Counted from the first letter of the stretch, positions 13,678-26,776 are shown. The stretch is 64,000 nucleotides of DNA from Dioscorea cayenensis subsp. rotundata (GCF_009730915.1 NW_024088578.1:1-64000), one strand, 5' to 3'. Translations and numbers: made by a program. Notes: generated by a model not told the origin, from the letters alone.

Positions 13678-15617
13678 TGAGATAATATGCGCATGTGGTG
13701 AACATCAATCTTGTTCTTTTCTCCATTTATTCTCAGTTAACCCCCCCATTCTTATACAAAAGAGAGTTGAACTAATTTTGAAAAGCCTTTCTTCACAATG
13801 ACCGCTGTGCATTCCTTGGGCTCCAGAATGGAAGTATTTCCTTTACAAATTTAAAATCAGTCCCAAATCAGACTAACATCTTAGAGAATAGAAACGTGTG
13901 GTCTTAGTGTAGTATCAAATCTTATCATCTTATCTGTATATACTTGTTTTTGGTAAGCGTCCAAGTCACACAAGAAACTTGTTACTGTCATTGGCCTGAT
14001 AATGGTAGGAACTTGTTGCTTTCATTGGCCTAACTATGGTATGACTGTATGAGTTAGTCATACAAAGGACATGATGAACCCCAAGCAAAACAAATAAATA
14101 AATAAGTAGATAATAGGCAATAGATTCTAATACCTCAACGACAATCAGTTAATAGCATAGCACTATTTGTCTTTTTTTGTAATTATTAGTACATAATATA
14201 CATACATATATATATAATTTTCTAACTTCTCAGAAGCTAAAAAGATGATTGAGGGGAAGAGCATCATTGCAGAGTAAGGGAAAGATGAAAGGCGTCGTCT
14301 TGTTTGCCAGATGATGAAGATATGAACATCAGAAGACGGTTATGTCGGCAAGGTGGTGATAAGAGAGGAATAGAGTCCATGTGGACTAGTGGATGTGGTC
14401 TGTTGCTCTTCAGCCAAATGAAAACACTAATAACCAACAAAAGCCTAATGGAACCATGCATGCTTTTTCTTTTTTATCATTTATGCCCATTCGCTCTCGT
14501 TTTCAATCACAACAACTATGTCTCTTCTTTATTAATAAGTTAAAAGGAATAATATATTTTACAATAACAAAAAAAAAAAAAAAAAGGTGACTATCACCAT
14601 CTTCTGTTATACCGTTCACTGAATTATAAGATGTATGATTGAATCTCTAATTGACAAATATGTTTATTAAAAAAAAAAACTTTTTGAATTCTGTTTGTCA
14701 CTATGAGATAAACAAAGAAGACAGGTCCACATGAAGAAATCGGATTCTTTTCTTTTTGCTCTTGCACTTGTTCCATTACCAATTCAAAAGAAGATGAATT
14801 TCTCTTCTTGCAAAAAGTGAGGTTTCTCTTTTGACAAATTTGGCAACCAATATGTCTGTATGTGTTGCTGCTTTAATTTACTCCTTTTGTTTTCAAGCTT
14901 TCAGTACGTGTATATATATATATATATGTATATATATTAACCAAGCAATATCTCTATGTATGCCTTTTTCTTTAAGTTTTTTTGTTTATTATTATTGAAA
15001 GGCTCGTTTATTGGTAAGGTGGCAAGTCATTTTCTCATCATTGCTCCACCGCCAATAAATCACGCTAATCACTTGCCTTTTTGCATGCAAACGTGAACCA
15101 AATTTACTAATTAATTCATCAAGTGTCTTAAAAAATATTCTTCTTTAGTAGATTGAAAGAAAAAAAAAATTCAAACGAAATAATGCTGATATGAACTCTT
15201 GAACTAATCACATGGGATCTCTGACATGACAATGGCTAGATTACAATCTTGACTACTAAACCAACCAATATTTCTACTAAACAAAATCTAATCTCTTTCT
15301 TTATTCAAGTTGAGAGAATTAAGCAAAGGCAAGAGTCAATCTTAAATGCTCCTTTTGTCAAGCAGTTGCATGCACGCAGTTCACATGCACAAGCATTCAC
15401 TACATTACAGTAAGGAAAACAAACATAGAAAAGAAAAAAAAAAATGCATCCATGTAAAAAAAGGCCTTGTATATCATGCAATACAGGAAGGAGCACCATT
15501 TATTAATTAAGACAAGAGTACAAATCTCAATACGACAAGTGAAGTCTTCAGTTTCACAGCTACAAACATCTTACTTTTATGACCAAAAAAGAAAATTACC
15601 ACACTCTCACACACTGC
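13678..15617. other. Intergenic region between PIGO and the pectin acetylesterase gene
   Basis: About 1.9 kb without a supportable gene. It contains an A-run (14568-14585), another A-run at 14668-14678, an alternating TA tract at 14910-14935 and a T/A-rich stretch to 15180. The short open frames at 14264-14590 overlap each other on both strands and show no recognisable protein. The 3' UTR of PIGO probably covers the first few hundred bases. Confidence 0.4.
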
Positions 15618-15643
15618 TTTATAAAAGAATGCGCTTTCTGCAG

Positions 15644-15675
<32 letters not shown>

Positions 15676-15743
15676 TCGCTCTTCACTTCTTGGAGATCAA
15701 GCAGTGAAGAGGAGGAACAGAGCAGGAGAAGAGTAAGTAGCTC
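15618..15743 (+). promoter_or_regulatory. Core promoter and leader of the pectin acetylesterase gene
   Basis: A good TATA box, TTTATAAAA, lies at 15618-15626, about 118 bp before the ATG. It is followed by a (CT)n tract at about 15643-15677 in the predicted 5' leader. TATA followed by a CT-rich leader is a common layout in plant genes. Confidence 0.7.
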
Positions 15744-18700
15744 ATGAAGATGGTGAAGCTTCTTGGGCTTGTTTTGTTGGCTCTGGTGAGATTAGTTTTT
15801 GGTTCTGAGGAGTGGCATGGGAATGGGACTGAGGTTGAGTCTGAGTTGAATGTGTGGACTGCTCCTAGGCCTCTGCGTGTGGGTCTCACTCTCATTCCTT
15901 CTGCTGTTGCTCAAGGAGCTGGTATCTTGCTCGTATCTCTTTGATCTGCTGGTTTTAGCTTCTTCTTCTTCTTCTTCTTTTTCTTTTCATTTGTTTTGAT
16001 GCTTATGTTGTCCAAAAATCTTAAAAACAAACTATGTTTTTTTTGCTTCTTCTTTTTTCTTTTGTTGAACCATTATGATTTCCTTTTTCACTGTTGCCAA
16101 TGTGTATACCCAACAAAATTATTGTCATCATTTTGTTGTGATTTAATATCTATACTCGGCAATGACATTGCTTTCGAGTACTTGAGTGAATGCTTGTTTA
16201 CTTGATTTACTTTTCTCATTTTTTTTTCCTTTTTTGTTTGATTGTTTTTCTTACGCATGCTCCCAGTATACAATCTTCTGTTTGTTTGTTTGTTTGTTTC
16301 TTTAGATTTGGACATTTTTTAGTTCTGTAGATTTGTTAAAAAGTATACTATGGCAGCCTTGATGATTTACTGAGAAACAAACTTTTGAAGTAATGAGCAA
16401 AACCTTTGTTTCTGATTTCATGTTGGGAATATATTTCTGATGTATGACATGTTTACATGTTTGTAAACCAGCTTAATGACTTCAGATCCATTCAAGTGTC
16501 TATGATTTTTTTCAACCAAGTCTTGAGTCTTTATGTTTTGAGGTTTCACGGAACTCCTGTTTTTTTGCTATTTTGAAGAACTTGTAAAGCGTTGATTGCA
16601 AGATTTTTGTTACTGCATTACATTGGAGTGCTTGAGCTTGAACTGATTCTTGTCTTGAATATTTCCTTTCTGTATACTTTTTAGTATGTTTGGATGGAAC
16701 CCCACCTGCTTACCATTTACATCGTGGCCATGGAACGGGAGCAAACAGTTGGCTTATACAATTAGAGGTGAGATTTCTTTCAAATGGAAAGATTTAATTG
16801 GTATGTCTAAGAATATCAATGAAGGCCAGAAACTCAAAACCTCATATCTTATCAGCAGCTAAGTGCTTTTGCATATTTTAATTTTTGGTGAATTTGGATA
16901 AAAACTTAATTTGTGAATGCCACAGGGTGGAGGCTGGTGTAATGACATTGCTACATGTGTGCACCGTAAAAATACTCATCGTGGTTCATCAAATTATATG
17001 GAGAGAGTGATAGAGTTCACTGGGATATTGAGCAACAAACCTGAAGAAAATCCTGGTTTTCCTCAAACCGAATCTCTATATTGCTTGCAGTGAATGTTTA
17101 TCTTTTCTAGATCTATAGGTGTGAGTATGTACCCATTTTTTCTTTCTTTTGCTCATAATAATTCTGGTTTAACTGCCCAGACTTCTACAACTGGAATAGA
17201 GTCAAGATTCGGTACTGTGACGGTGCATCTTTCAGTGGTGAAAGCTATAACAAGGTTGGTAGATATTGTCTTCTTTTATTTCTTAGAATTAAAAAAAGCA
17301 TGATTAGATGGGACATACTTCTAAATTCTGGCTTCCAATGTCAATCTGTTATTTCCTGTACATAACAGAGAAGTTCTGTTGATGTAGTTGTTCTTTTGGC
17401 CTTAAGTCACTTGTGGATTTTTAATCTTATGTACATTCCACTCTCCCTTGGAATGAGTGGGATTATTTAGTTCCTTCCTTGTATATAGCATCATAAACCA
17501 AATCACAATCGGGGCTGGATGGATATCACAAGTTTTGTCAAAGTCTTGTTTCTCATAAATGAATTTGTTTTATTCATTATCACCTTTATGGTTCTACCTC
17601 TTAAATGAAGTATTTAATCATCATTCTGTGCTCTTGCATTGTGACACACTATCCTCACTGTTTTAATTATAACACATTGGTAGAGTGGTTGCCTGTACTC
17701 TAGCATTTAACCATGTAGGTGAGAGAACATCATACCATCGTGTTGTCATCCATGAGCATTTCCTGATCCTTTCGGGTTAGTGTCACCAAACTTGTTTCCT
17801 GCTTATTTTTAGCTTTTCTCCATCCACAGCCAATCTTTCTTTCACAAAGGCAACTACCCTTACCCACTGTTGTCTGATTGTTGTTTTCCTAGAAAAAAGA
17901 CCTCATACTGATGTTTAATGAGGTGCTATTGTCTTTCTTCACCATTTGACTGTGTAGGGGCTGTTGTATAGTTATGTCAAATATCTTTTAGTGGTTCATT
18001 TTTGTGAACCAACATCAAACACATAATATAGACATTCAGGACATTTGACAGTTGAGATGCCCAATACTAACAAGGGGAAGCTCAGGCAGTAGTTATATTG
18101 GTTATATTCACGAGAAGTGGTTGAACTGTGTGTTCTTCATTTTTCTTTTTCCTTCATGAAAGCAAACCATCATTTCAAATTAAATCTTTTCATATTTTTT
18201 TCTCCTTGTTAGATATCTGCGTCTTGTTTTTTTAGGCTGCAGGACTATACTTTCGAGGGCAGCGCATTTTTTCAGCTGCTATGGAGGAACTTATGTCCAA
18301 AGGAATGCGTTATGCCAGCCATGTACTGTTTTCCCACAGCATTTGCTTCTCAACCATGACCTGAATTTTTATTTAACTCTCAGCTGTCAATTATTTCTGC
18401 AGGCTCTTCTTTCTGGCTGTTCTGCCGGTGGTGTAGCATCGATAATACATTGTGATGAGTTCGAGGATTATTGCCAAGGAGAACTACAGTCAAATGTCTT
18501 GCTGATGCTGGCTTGTTTCTTGATGTGTATGGTTTACATCCTATATATCTGCTGATGGGTTTTTGTTTACATTTAGCTTGTAATTGTGGTTCTTAGTTTA
18601 CTTTTTCACAAAATGCAGTGCTGATGTGGCTGGTGGCCGTAGCCTAAGATCCTTTTTTTCAATGGCGTGAGTGAATCTGCAGGTAATCATTGGTTGTTCT

Positions 18701-20044
18701 TTTATTGTACTTGATTTTCTGTGTTCAGGATAATGCACCTTAACAGCAAGAATTTAACTCAAAATCATTGTTCCACCTTAATCTACGTTCTATTGGCAAT
18801 ATTATGCCTCATTTTACTGATGAAATGCAAACAATAACAAAAAGTCAAATGTTCACAGGGAGTGGGGAGGAGCTTGCCTGCAGCTTGTACCAACCACATG
18901 GATGCCACTTCAGTAATGTTACTTTTTTCTAATAAAGTTTACTAAGAATATTACAAAAGGCTTGTAAAGGGTCATACTAATTCTTTGTGTTTTCCTCTTC
19001 TTGTTGCAGTGCTTCTTTCCGCAGAACTTGCTGCCACATATTTATACTCCAACCTTTGTTTTGAATGCAGCATATGATGTCTGGCAGGTTTTTACTTAGC
19101 TCTCTCCAAAACTGTGGTTGAACATGCAAATACTGCAAATATAGACACTTGAAAATAATTTACCAGCTGCTCCAAGATGTATATGCCACATAACATAATT
19201 TATTTATTATATATTTTCAGCTCCAGGAAAGTTTAGCCCCCCGGAGAGCTGATCCTCAAGGTTATTGGCAACAGTGTAAGATGAATCACGTTAACTGCAA
19301 TGCTGGCCAAATTCATGTCTTGCAAGGTATTACTCAGGGATCTTATCCTGATCTCATTTGAAAATGTGTGTGGGACTTGGATAGAATTCAATTTACATGC
19401 AAATGTTCTTGGTAATTCAGGGTTCAGGAACCAAATGCTCAACGCAATAAAGATGTTCTCATTGTCCAGGCAGAACGGGCTATTTATCAATTCATGTTTT
19501 GCTCATTGTCAGTCAGAGAGGCAAGATACATGGTTTGGAAATAATTCTCCCCGTCTTGCTAATAAGGTAAACTTGTCATTCTATACAAGTGGTTCTTCAT
19601 TTCTGCATTGTTCTTGACTTCAAACAATGTGAACTTGATAAGCTTAATAATTATGATGAAAGTCCATTAGAGCATTGCTCGAATTAACTTTAAAACCTCT
19701 GTCAATTATGCAAACAATGTATCAGATGCTTATGATCATGATTATTACCAAACGAGAGGCTTGGAACTGTAGAGATATTATTGACTATAAATAACTTACA
19801 TTGGCTTTCATGTCTAGGTGATAGAGATTTGAGTAATATTGATGTTAACATATGGATACCATTGCATGAATTCAAAACCTGTTATCATGTGCAGGGAATT
19901 GCAAAATCTGTTGGTGACTGGTACTTTGACCGATGTGGAGTTAAGGCGATAGACTGTGCATACCCGTGCGACAAGAGTTGCCATCACCTAGTATTTAGTC
20001 GAACACATTATAATTCTTCATTTCTCCCAAATCTCAATTTTTGA
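15744..20044 (+). CDS. PAE: Pectin acetylesterase (CE13 family), secreted
   Basis: Twelve exons: 15744-15921, 16685-16767, 16926-17055, 17181-17254, 18236-18322, 18403-~18533, 18619-~18682, 18859-18912, 19010-19087, 19221-19326, 19421-19566 and 19895-20044. Family members remove acetyl groups from pectin in the cell wall. Residues 1-20 ([20 protein letters not shown]) form a signal peptide. Family hallmarks are LEGGGWCN (exons 2-3), SGCSAGG with the catalytic Ser (exon 6), NAAYD with the Asp (exon 9) and FAHCQ with the His (exon 11), followed by the Cys-rich end with [12 protein letters not shown]. The length, about 390-400 residues, fits the family. Exon 6 seems to lack one A at about 18492 and exon 7 (18647-18675) has uncertain homopolymer counts, so phase across this one intron does not close; all other junctions do. 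Regulation: TATA box plus CT leader only. Confidence 0.92.
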
Positions 20045-20886
20045 GCTGTATCTGACCACAGCCACCATTCTTCCAACTGATACTCTGATGGAATGACTCA
20101 TTCTTCTGAGTGGCTGGAAATAAGAATGCTTCATCCAGAGAGACATTGAGAGTAAGTTCTTTACTTGCTATCATTCAATATCCGGCAAGTCAGATTGTCG
20201 GTATACTATTCTTCCCCCATGGGTTCATTGTTATAGACATTGCTACTATAGATATGCAGATTGTGCAATTACAGAGTGATCATAAAAAATGTATTATTCA
20301 TTTTATTGTTATTTGTATGATCTTGGAGTATAATGTCACATGTTGTCGACATTGATAAGAATTTATCAAAGTTATATCTATATAGATCTTATACAAATCT
20401 GTGCTCTTTATTTTCTTCTGTCTCCTGTCTTGCCTTTCCTATGCGTGAGTACATTCATGATGTTAATTGCATACAGTAGAGACCGGTAGAAATCAACAAA
20501 AGCAATGATGACAAGATCAAATCTGAATATGAGTATGCTGCAAATTCCATTGCAGTTGTTGGCTCTTCCCTTTAAGTCTCCACTTCATTGGTTTCATCAG
20601 TGCAAAGAATCACGACTACTGGTCCAAAGTTCATAAATCATTCAACCACAGTGACTTCACCATTGAAATTTTACCCATCTGACATGATGATGTTCATGCT
20701 CTGATGCTAGACCCGGTTTAATTGTCATCACAAATATTACGCTAATTCCTTCACATATGTATTTTAACATTCGGATCACGTATAATAAATAAATCATACC
20801 CGATGGGGCTATGTGCATGTCCTTTGACAGTAATGACGTCTGATGTTTGAGTTGAAGTTTCTTCTTTGCTATCATGTTGTATCTGT

Positions 20887-21216
20887 TGGGACGCAGTGGC
20901 TTAGGACCATAGTCGCATCAGCGCTGTCGGGAGACGCCCTCTAGTTGATATCTACTCGCCGACCCTCCTCTAGCTGCGGTTATGGAGAGTTAGAGTGGTG
21001 GTCACTATCTTAACGTGGTATCGGTACATTGAGTTCTTTGTGATTAGGATCTTGGGTCCCACATCCAGCTGTGGGCAGTGTGGGAGACGTGATGGGCTAG
21101 GGGCCAGTAGTCGCATTCGCGTGGGAGGCAGCTCCTCTAGTTGATATCTGGCCGACCAGCCCCTTCCCAGCTGCGGTTATGGAGAAGTTAGGGTGGTGGG
21201 TCCCTGTCTTAACAGT
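20887..21216. repeat. Pair of GC-rich direct repeats
   Basis: Two imperfect copies at about 20889-21012 and 21081-21210, each with GTCGCAT, a GGGAG block, CTCTAGTTGATATCT, CCGACC and AGCTGCGGTTATGGAGA. Base composition is clearly more GC-rich than the flanks. Between the copies is a GTGGTATCGGTAC stretch. This is probably a fragment of a dispersed repeat. I see neither coding capacity nor clear ends. Confidence 0.65.
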
Positions 21217-22017
21217 ATCCTCATTATCTAATAGTTTGTGGATCTTAAGGCTTTGAATCTTGTGCCTTTTTACTCATCTGTCTTATTGTATTTATGTGAG
21301 TTTGTCTGGTTATTCCTTGATGGTACCAACAGCTGAGAGATGTAAAACATGGATTCAGAAAATGACAATCATATTTGTGGCACATCATTTAGTTACATTG
21401 TTGATAAATATTGGCTTCTGTGGTGTGGTTTAAAATGTTTTGTTATGAACTCTAGCACTAGACTTGTTGGTTTTGTTTATTTGTTTGATTGCTTGCATCT
21501 TAAGTAGTAAATGCTTATCAGTTGGGCCATTATTTTTAAGGTCTGCACTTTTTGATCTTGATGCCTGTAATGTCGTCATCGATATAGCCAATGAGGCTTG
21601 TCCCCATGAAAGGGGCTTGCACCATTCCTCTTTCCATCAATGCTTTCATGGACCATTATAGTTGAGAATACTTTTTTTGTTCATCTCATTCCCTTTGAGT
21701 TCATTCTTTATATGATACATTTCTTTATTCAAGCATGCATTCCATTTGTCTACAAGTTTTTTTAATCTTCATAAATTGCTCACCTTCTAATTCTTTGTGG
21801 TTGTTCGACATAATAATGCATTTCGACATGGTGGAACATCTATGCTAATATGATTGCTTTTTAATGACATTAAGTCAGTGTGGACTATTCTTGCTTAATG
21901 ATCAATGAGATAGATGTTTGCATTCTTGTGTTGTTCTTGTTCATGGTGGTCCATCTCCATCAGTGCTACCATGTTGAGAAAGTTCTCATTGCTGAAGGCA
22001 CTTTGCTGCATAGATAA

Positions 22018-22046
22018 GAAGAGAGAGAGAGAGAGAGAGAGAGAGG
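22018..22046. repeat. (GA)n microsatellite
   Basis: About 14 GA units in an uninterrupted run in the intergenic region downstream of MYB. Confidence 0.9.
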
Positions 22047-23249
22047 TGCTTGTATAGAGCAATGAGAAATCTTTTTTTACTTTTTATTTCAATTACTCAA
22101 AAAAATATGAGAATTTGCTTTCTAAATGGTCCCTTCTTGCTTGATTGGCAAAACATGAGTCATATTCCTAGAAGTCATCTTTAATCCAATTGCTGTATTG
22201 TGTTTTAGCAATCATTTCTGAAGCAACTGCAATTATTGTAATGATAATTTTTTCTGCACATTTCTCAACTCCAATATGTAGTTGTTTTTTTAGCAGCAGA
22301 GATAACTGGTGAGTACTGGCAAAGATGGAAATTAACTGAAGCTGATGTATGGGGCTTTCATGTTCTCTATTTAATTGATGGTGAAAATTGAATTGAAGGA
22401 GTCACTATCTTTCCAGCAGTCGGTGAATTCAATAGATTCTGATGTTTTTGGTCTGATCTCAGACACTTGCAAATGAAGCAGAGATGATTTGAAGTAGCTA
22501 TCAGATGAGTGATCAAGAGGCAGACAGCAGCTATAATTCATGCCTCCAAAAAGCATAAAAGTGAGCAGTAGCCCCTCCATTCAACTTCGCTGTTGATGTT
22601 GCTCAGCTAAAAAAGTTGGAAGATAAAGTAAATATCATCAAATCAAATGCCATACATACAACAATTCATTCATATTTTTCACAATGATCACTAGAGGAAG
22701 CATCAATGAAAGTGATGCTGCTGGCTGCTATCAGAAAAGGCAAATATCAAAGAAACCTTTGTTTTTCAAGAACAGAGATTTCAATGGTTTTTTTAACAAG
22801 TGAGAAGCTGAACTCTGTGGAACAAAATCAAAAAGAAAACAAAAAATTTATATAAGAACACTGGAACAAGCTTTATTCTGTGCCAAACAAATTGCATGTA
22901 TGTTCAAGCATGACACAAGAGAAGACATGGTTGTTTTTCTTTTTTTTACTTTTCTTTCCTTCCTTCTTTTTGGATCGTGGAGACGATATATACATGAGAA
23001 AAATCTATGTCACATGAGAATCCTCTCTTTATCTCTTTTCTATGAATCAGAGCTCTCCATGTATAAAAATGGGTGTTTTCTTTCGATTTCCTTTGATGTA
23101 CTTTCCTGTTGTTCTGTTTTGCTTTTGTTCATCGCCAGAAATGCTTACCATAAGGATGACAGGAGGTTTGCTGCTCTTGCTGATAATTCTGATTCAAGAA
23201 GCAGAAATCCCATCATCCATGGCTAACAAATGGTTTTTCAGCTTTGATA

Positions 23250-23956
23250 TCAAAGAGGTTGACCTCCATGGCCTCGAAGTGCTGCAGAAACTGGGAAGGA
23301 GCCTTGAAGATACTCTGACCATTTGAGGTCCTCTGGTTCTCCATCAAGATGGATTTGAGCTTCACTGTCAGATGTCAAATCTGACCAAGAGAAGATGCCA
23401 CCACTCTCAATGAGAGAACCATTGCTTTGCAACTCAATGCCACTGCTTGCACTACTGTTGCTTGAATGGCTTCCCTCCCAGTACTGAACTCCATGCATCA
23501 CTGACTTTGTACCACCCATTGAAGGAGTAGCAGACATGAATGAACCAGTGTTACAATTCAGTTCTTGCTGCTGCTGTTGTTGTTGCTGACTGTTGAACCA
23601 GAGGAATACACTGGGAGCTGATTGATTGTGATTCATGAGTTCAAGAGGAGGAAGATAAGAAGTTGTACAAGTAGTAGTCATTGCACTTGCAGGGGAAAGG
23701 AGTTTGGGCTTGTCATTGATGTTTGTGGCGGCTGTAGGTTTATTATGATCTTCTCCTCCGGCTGCTGTGCCGTCTTCGGTCTCAGACAACAATGGCTTGT
23801 GGGTAACAGGGTCAATGCCTCTCTGTTTCAGTTTCTTCTTTATACAAGAGTTCCAGAGGTTCTTTATCTCATTGTCAGTTCTTCCTGGCAACTGTGCAGC
23901 AATCTGAGACCACCTGTTTGATTTTGTTCATAAATTTAAATGTGTCAGAAAAACAA

Positions 23957-23999
<43 letters not shown>

Positions 24000-24247
24000 T
24001 GATCTTAAACTGAAAACATGAATGAATCAAATACCTGTTTCCTAAAACTGCATGGAGTTCAATAATGAGGTTCTCCTCCTGCTCAGAGAATGTACCTCTC
24101 TTCAAGTCTGGCCTCAAATAATTTATCCACCTCAATCTGCAGCTCTTCCCACACCTCTGCAGACCTGAAACATTCTCTCATTTTTCATACACTGGATATT
24201 CATAGGATTTTCAAAGGATGTATATATATATATACAGAGAGAAATAT

Positions 24248-24291
<44 letters not shown>

Positions 24292-24425
24292 CCTGCAAGT
24301 TTGGGAACAGAGCTCCAACAGCCATGGCCATACATGGTGATGTGATTCAAAAGCTTCTCATCCTCTTCAGGAGACCACAAACCTTTCCTCAGCTTCTGCT
24401 TGTAACAACATGAATGCCTGCCCAT
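23250..24425 (-). CDS. R2R3-MYB transcription factor, subgroup 13 (MYB61/50/55/86-like)
   Basis: Three exons on the minus strand: 24425-24293 (133 nt), 24164-24035 (130 nt) and 23913-23250. The 133/130 nt sizes are the classic R2R3-MYB exon pattern. The protein starts [18 protein letters not shown], followed by R2 with its spaced Trp residues and R3 containing [13 protein letters not shown]. The linker [17 protein letters not shown] is typical of subgroup 13, whose known members act in vascular/secondary wall, mucilage and stomatal programmes. The C-terminal half has a run of eight Gln, Ser/Asn-rich stretches and a KWSEYLQG motif near the end. The bHLH-contact signature in R3 is absent. The frame is open from ATG to TGA without errors. 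Both introns hold microsatellites. A retrotransposon LTR begins 284 bp upstream. The family assignment is firm; which paralogue it is stays open. Confidence 0.95.
23957..23997. repeat. (TAA)n microsatellite in MYB intron 2
   Basis: About 13-14 ATA/TAA triplets in the 121-nt intron between exons 2 and 3, making up about a third of the intron. Confidence 0.9.
24248..24290. repeat. (GATA)n microsatellite in MYB intron 1
   Basis: About ten GATA units lie directly against the 5' splice site of intron 1: the donor GT (24292-24291 on the minus strand) is followed at once by TATC repeats. Confidence 0.9.
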
Positions 24426-24708
24426 TCTGCAATGTAATTCTCTGCTTTCCAGACAAAATAATATTATTCAGAGTTTGTCAGGAATGTGTTGGATAGAGAT
24501 TGGAGAGCAAATGCAACTCTTCTCTCTCTCTCTCTCTCTTGTGCTCTTCTTAAGAAAAAAAGAGGAAGGTCATAATCAAAGTGGGTGTCTTCTTTGGACT
24601 AGTTCATTTCATTTATATCTCTTCTCCACCATGAATGAAATGGAAGCAAGCAACTCCTTTTAAATTAAAATTTTAAAATTATTTAGAAAAAGAACAGAAA
24701 AGAAAACC
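24426..24708 (-). promoter_or_regulatory. Remaining MYB upstream sequence
   Basis: All that is left of MYB-proximal upstream DNA before the LTR. It has a CT/GA tract at 24518-24540, likely in the leader, and an AT-rich part at 24655-24700. No clear TATA box on the minus strand could be picked with confidence. Confidence 0.45.
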
Positions 24709-26776
24709 TGTGGACCCCACTCTTTTAAAAATTATCTTTTTTGTTTTTATTTAATTTAATTAGTCGTTTAAAGTTTTATCTTATCCTCTCTTATAACCTT
24801 TCTACTCAGTATTTTAAGAACCCCACCTCATGCGATTTTTAAATCTCGATAAAAGGGATAACTCGTCTAGCCTTCTCTCATCGTCCTTTAAGCGTTGTGG
24901 TGAGCAGAATCGAGAGGGTCTCCTAGTCCCGATGTCAGACGAGGATCTAAGCGACTTCGAAATCACGCCAGGCGGTCATCCGATTGCATCTGCGTGGTGG
25001 TCTTGTTTGGCGGTGTTAGAGTGTTTTTGTTTGGTGTAGTACGTTAGATGTCTCCACTTATGGGTTCTTTCATTGCTAAGCTTTCTCATTAAATACGTTC
25101 TTTATGCTACTGCTAGTGGTTCAAATTAAATTCAGAAGTGACTTTACTTCTCCATGTTTTTATCCCAGTTATTTATGATGCTTATTGTGTGAATTTATAT
25201 TATCCTTGCAAAGGTTAATTAGTAATGCTTTAGCAGCTTTAATTTCTTCTCGATGCGACTCATGATCGTGCTAGGATGTGCGATGTTTTGATTGATAGCT
25301 CTTATAGTATCCAATGATATTTACGTTACGATCCTTTATAAGATAGTGTTATACTTGGAATCCAAGACTCCTAAGCTAATTTAGTGAAAGCTTAGGAGTC
25401 ATTTGAATTGATTTTACGCTCTACTAGGTTCTTTTGTGAGAGTTAAGCTGAGGTCGACTCGGATTTTTGTGAGCTTATGAGATATCGTAAGTATCCACAT
25501 ATAAATTATACTACGTATATGTAATTTTTGAAACTTATTAAATTCCAGTAAAATACGATATTTATTTATTTTGAATAATTAAATTTCTTAGATATTATTC
25601 GAAATTATATTTAAATAATTAATACTAATTTGCGGAATTATTTTAAATTATTTAATATTCTAATTAATGAGATTCTTAGAATTCCTCACGTGTTGATTTA
25701 GTTAAATTTGAATTTTCAAATAATTCTTTTTAACCTGATTCTTTTTACTTTTGAAATTTCATATTTCTCAATTTCGGATAATTATTTAAATTTCTGAATT
25801 CATGTGTTTAAAGTTCAGATTATGTATTTATTTATTTATTTTGAATTTAGGGTATTATTTAAATTTTTATTAAAGAATATTATTATTTTTATTATTCGTT
25901 CATATTAGTATTCCATTAACCTGAGTGTATTTTGATATGACAAAAATAGGGATCATATTCTTGTATTCTTGTACTTTCGCTTGTTTTTGAATTTTTGTTA
26001 GTTCATCGTTTTGTAGACAAAAGGTACTTTGATATAAAATTAGTCCCCAACTAACTTTGCAATAACCATCACATCGGGGTTAAACATGTACGCGTGTCGA
26101 CCGTATTTTCTGTTCTAGAAACTATGGTTTTCCCCACTTTGCTTGAGTCGATTGCAGGAATATCGACCCTTTTATTAATTTTTGCCCGGGTCACCGAGGG
26201 TAAAAATATGACTTTTGTTTTTCAGTCTCGGGATCACCGAGGTAAATATATAAATTTTGTGATTTGTTTTGGGCAATAGTTGTTTGGGGACCTATATGCT
26301 TAATTTTTGACATCTATGTAAAGTGAATTAAACTTATGGTTGGTTTTTGCAAATTATTAAATTATGATTTTTGATAAGTGATCCCTATATTTTTAGTGGG
26401 TAGCTCCTTACTGGTCAAACTCATAAATTTTGTTGTTATTTTTCTTCGGATCGGGGTAGAGGTCATTGACGGATCAGCTTAGCGAGGATCGTTGGGCCAC
26501 CCGATCAATCTTCTTAGCATGTAATAAGTCCCGGGCTTTGTTGTGGGCATAGTTTTTTATTTGATTAAATTTGTAGCATGCAAAGACACTTAGTTATTTC
26601 TTTTTAGTCATGAACTCCATTCTTTGCTTTCTAAATTTGCTCTACCTCGTTAGACTTTTTGTGATTTGTTGAGAAACGGGTTTGAGGCCTTACATGCCCT
26701 ACTGGGCCCTCGACTTGGTAGTGTGTGGCCGTTTGTCAGTGCACTGGGCCTGGGGAGCCAGGTTCGGGGCGTGACA
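24709..26776 (+). repeat. Del array LTR1
   Basis: 2068 bp, TG...CA. Begins TGTGGACCCCACTC and ends GGTTCGGGGCGTGACA. It is followed by a short spacer and the primer-binding site. No coding sequence is seen; the centre (25500-25960) is very AT-rich. Confidence 0.93.

Larger units (their letters stand above)
20045..23249. other. Intergenic region between two convergent genes
   Basis: About 3.2 kb between the 3' ends of the pectin acetylesterase (+) and MYB (-) genes. No gene is supported. It should hold both 3' UTRs. It also holds the GC-rich repeat pair at 20887-21216 and a GA microsatellite at 22018-22046. Short frames at 21464, 22371 and 22900 look like chance frames. Confidence 0.4.

Noticed and set aside
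13678..15617. Small genes in the PIGO-PAE spacer
   Set aside because: Frames under 90 codons, overlapping on both strands, AT- or repeat-driven composition.
20887..21216. tRNA-derived SINE
   Set aside because: GTGGTATCGGTAC hints at promoter boxes but I cannot place both A and B boxes or a poly-A tail.
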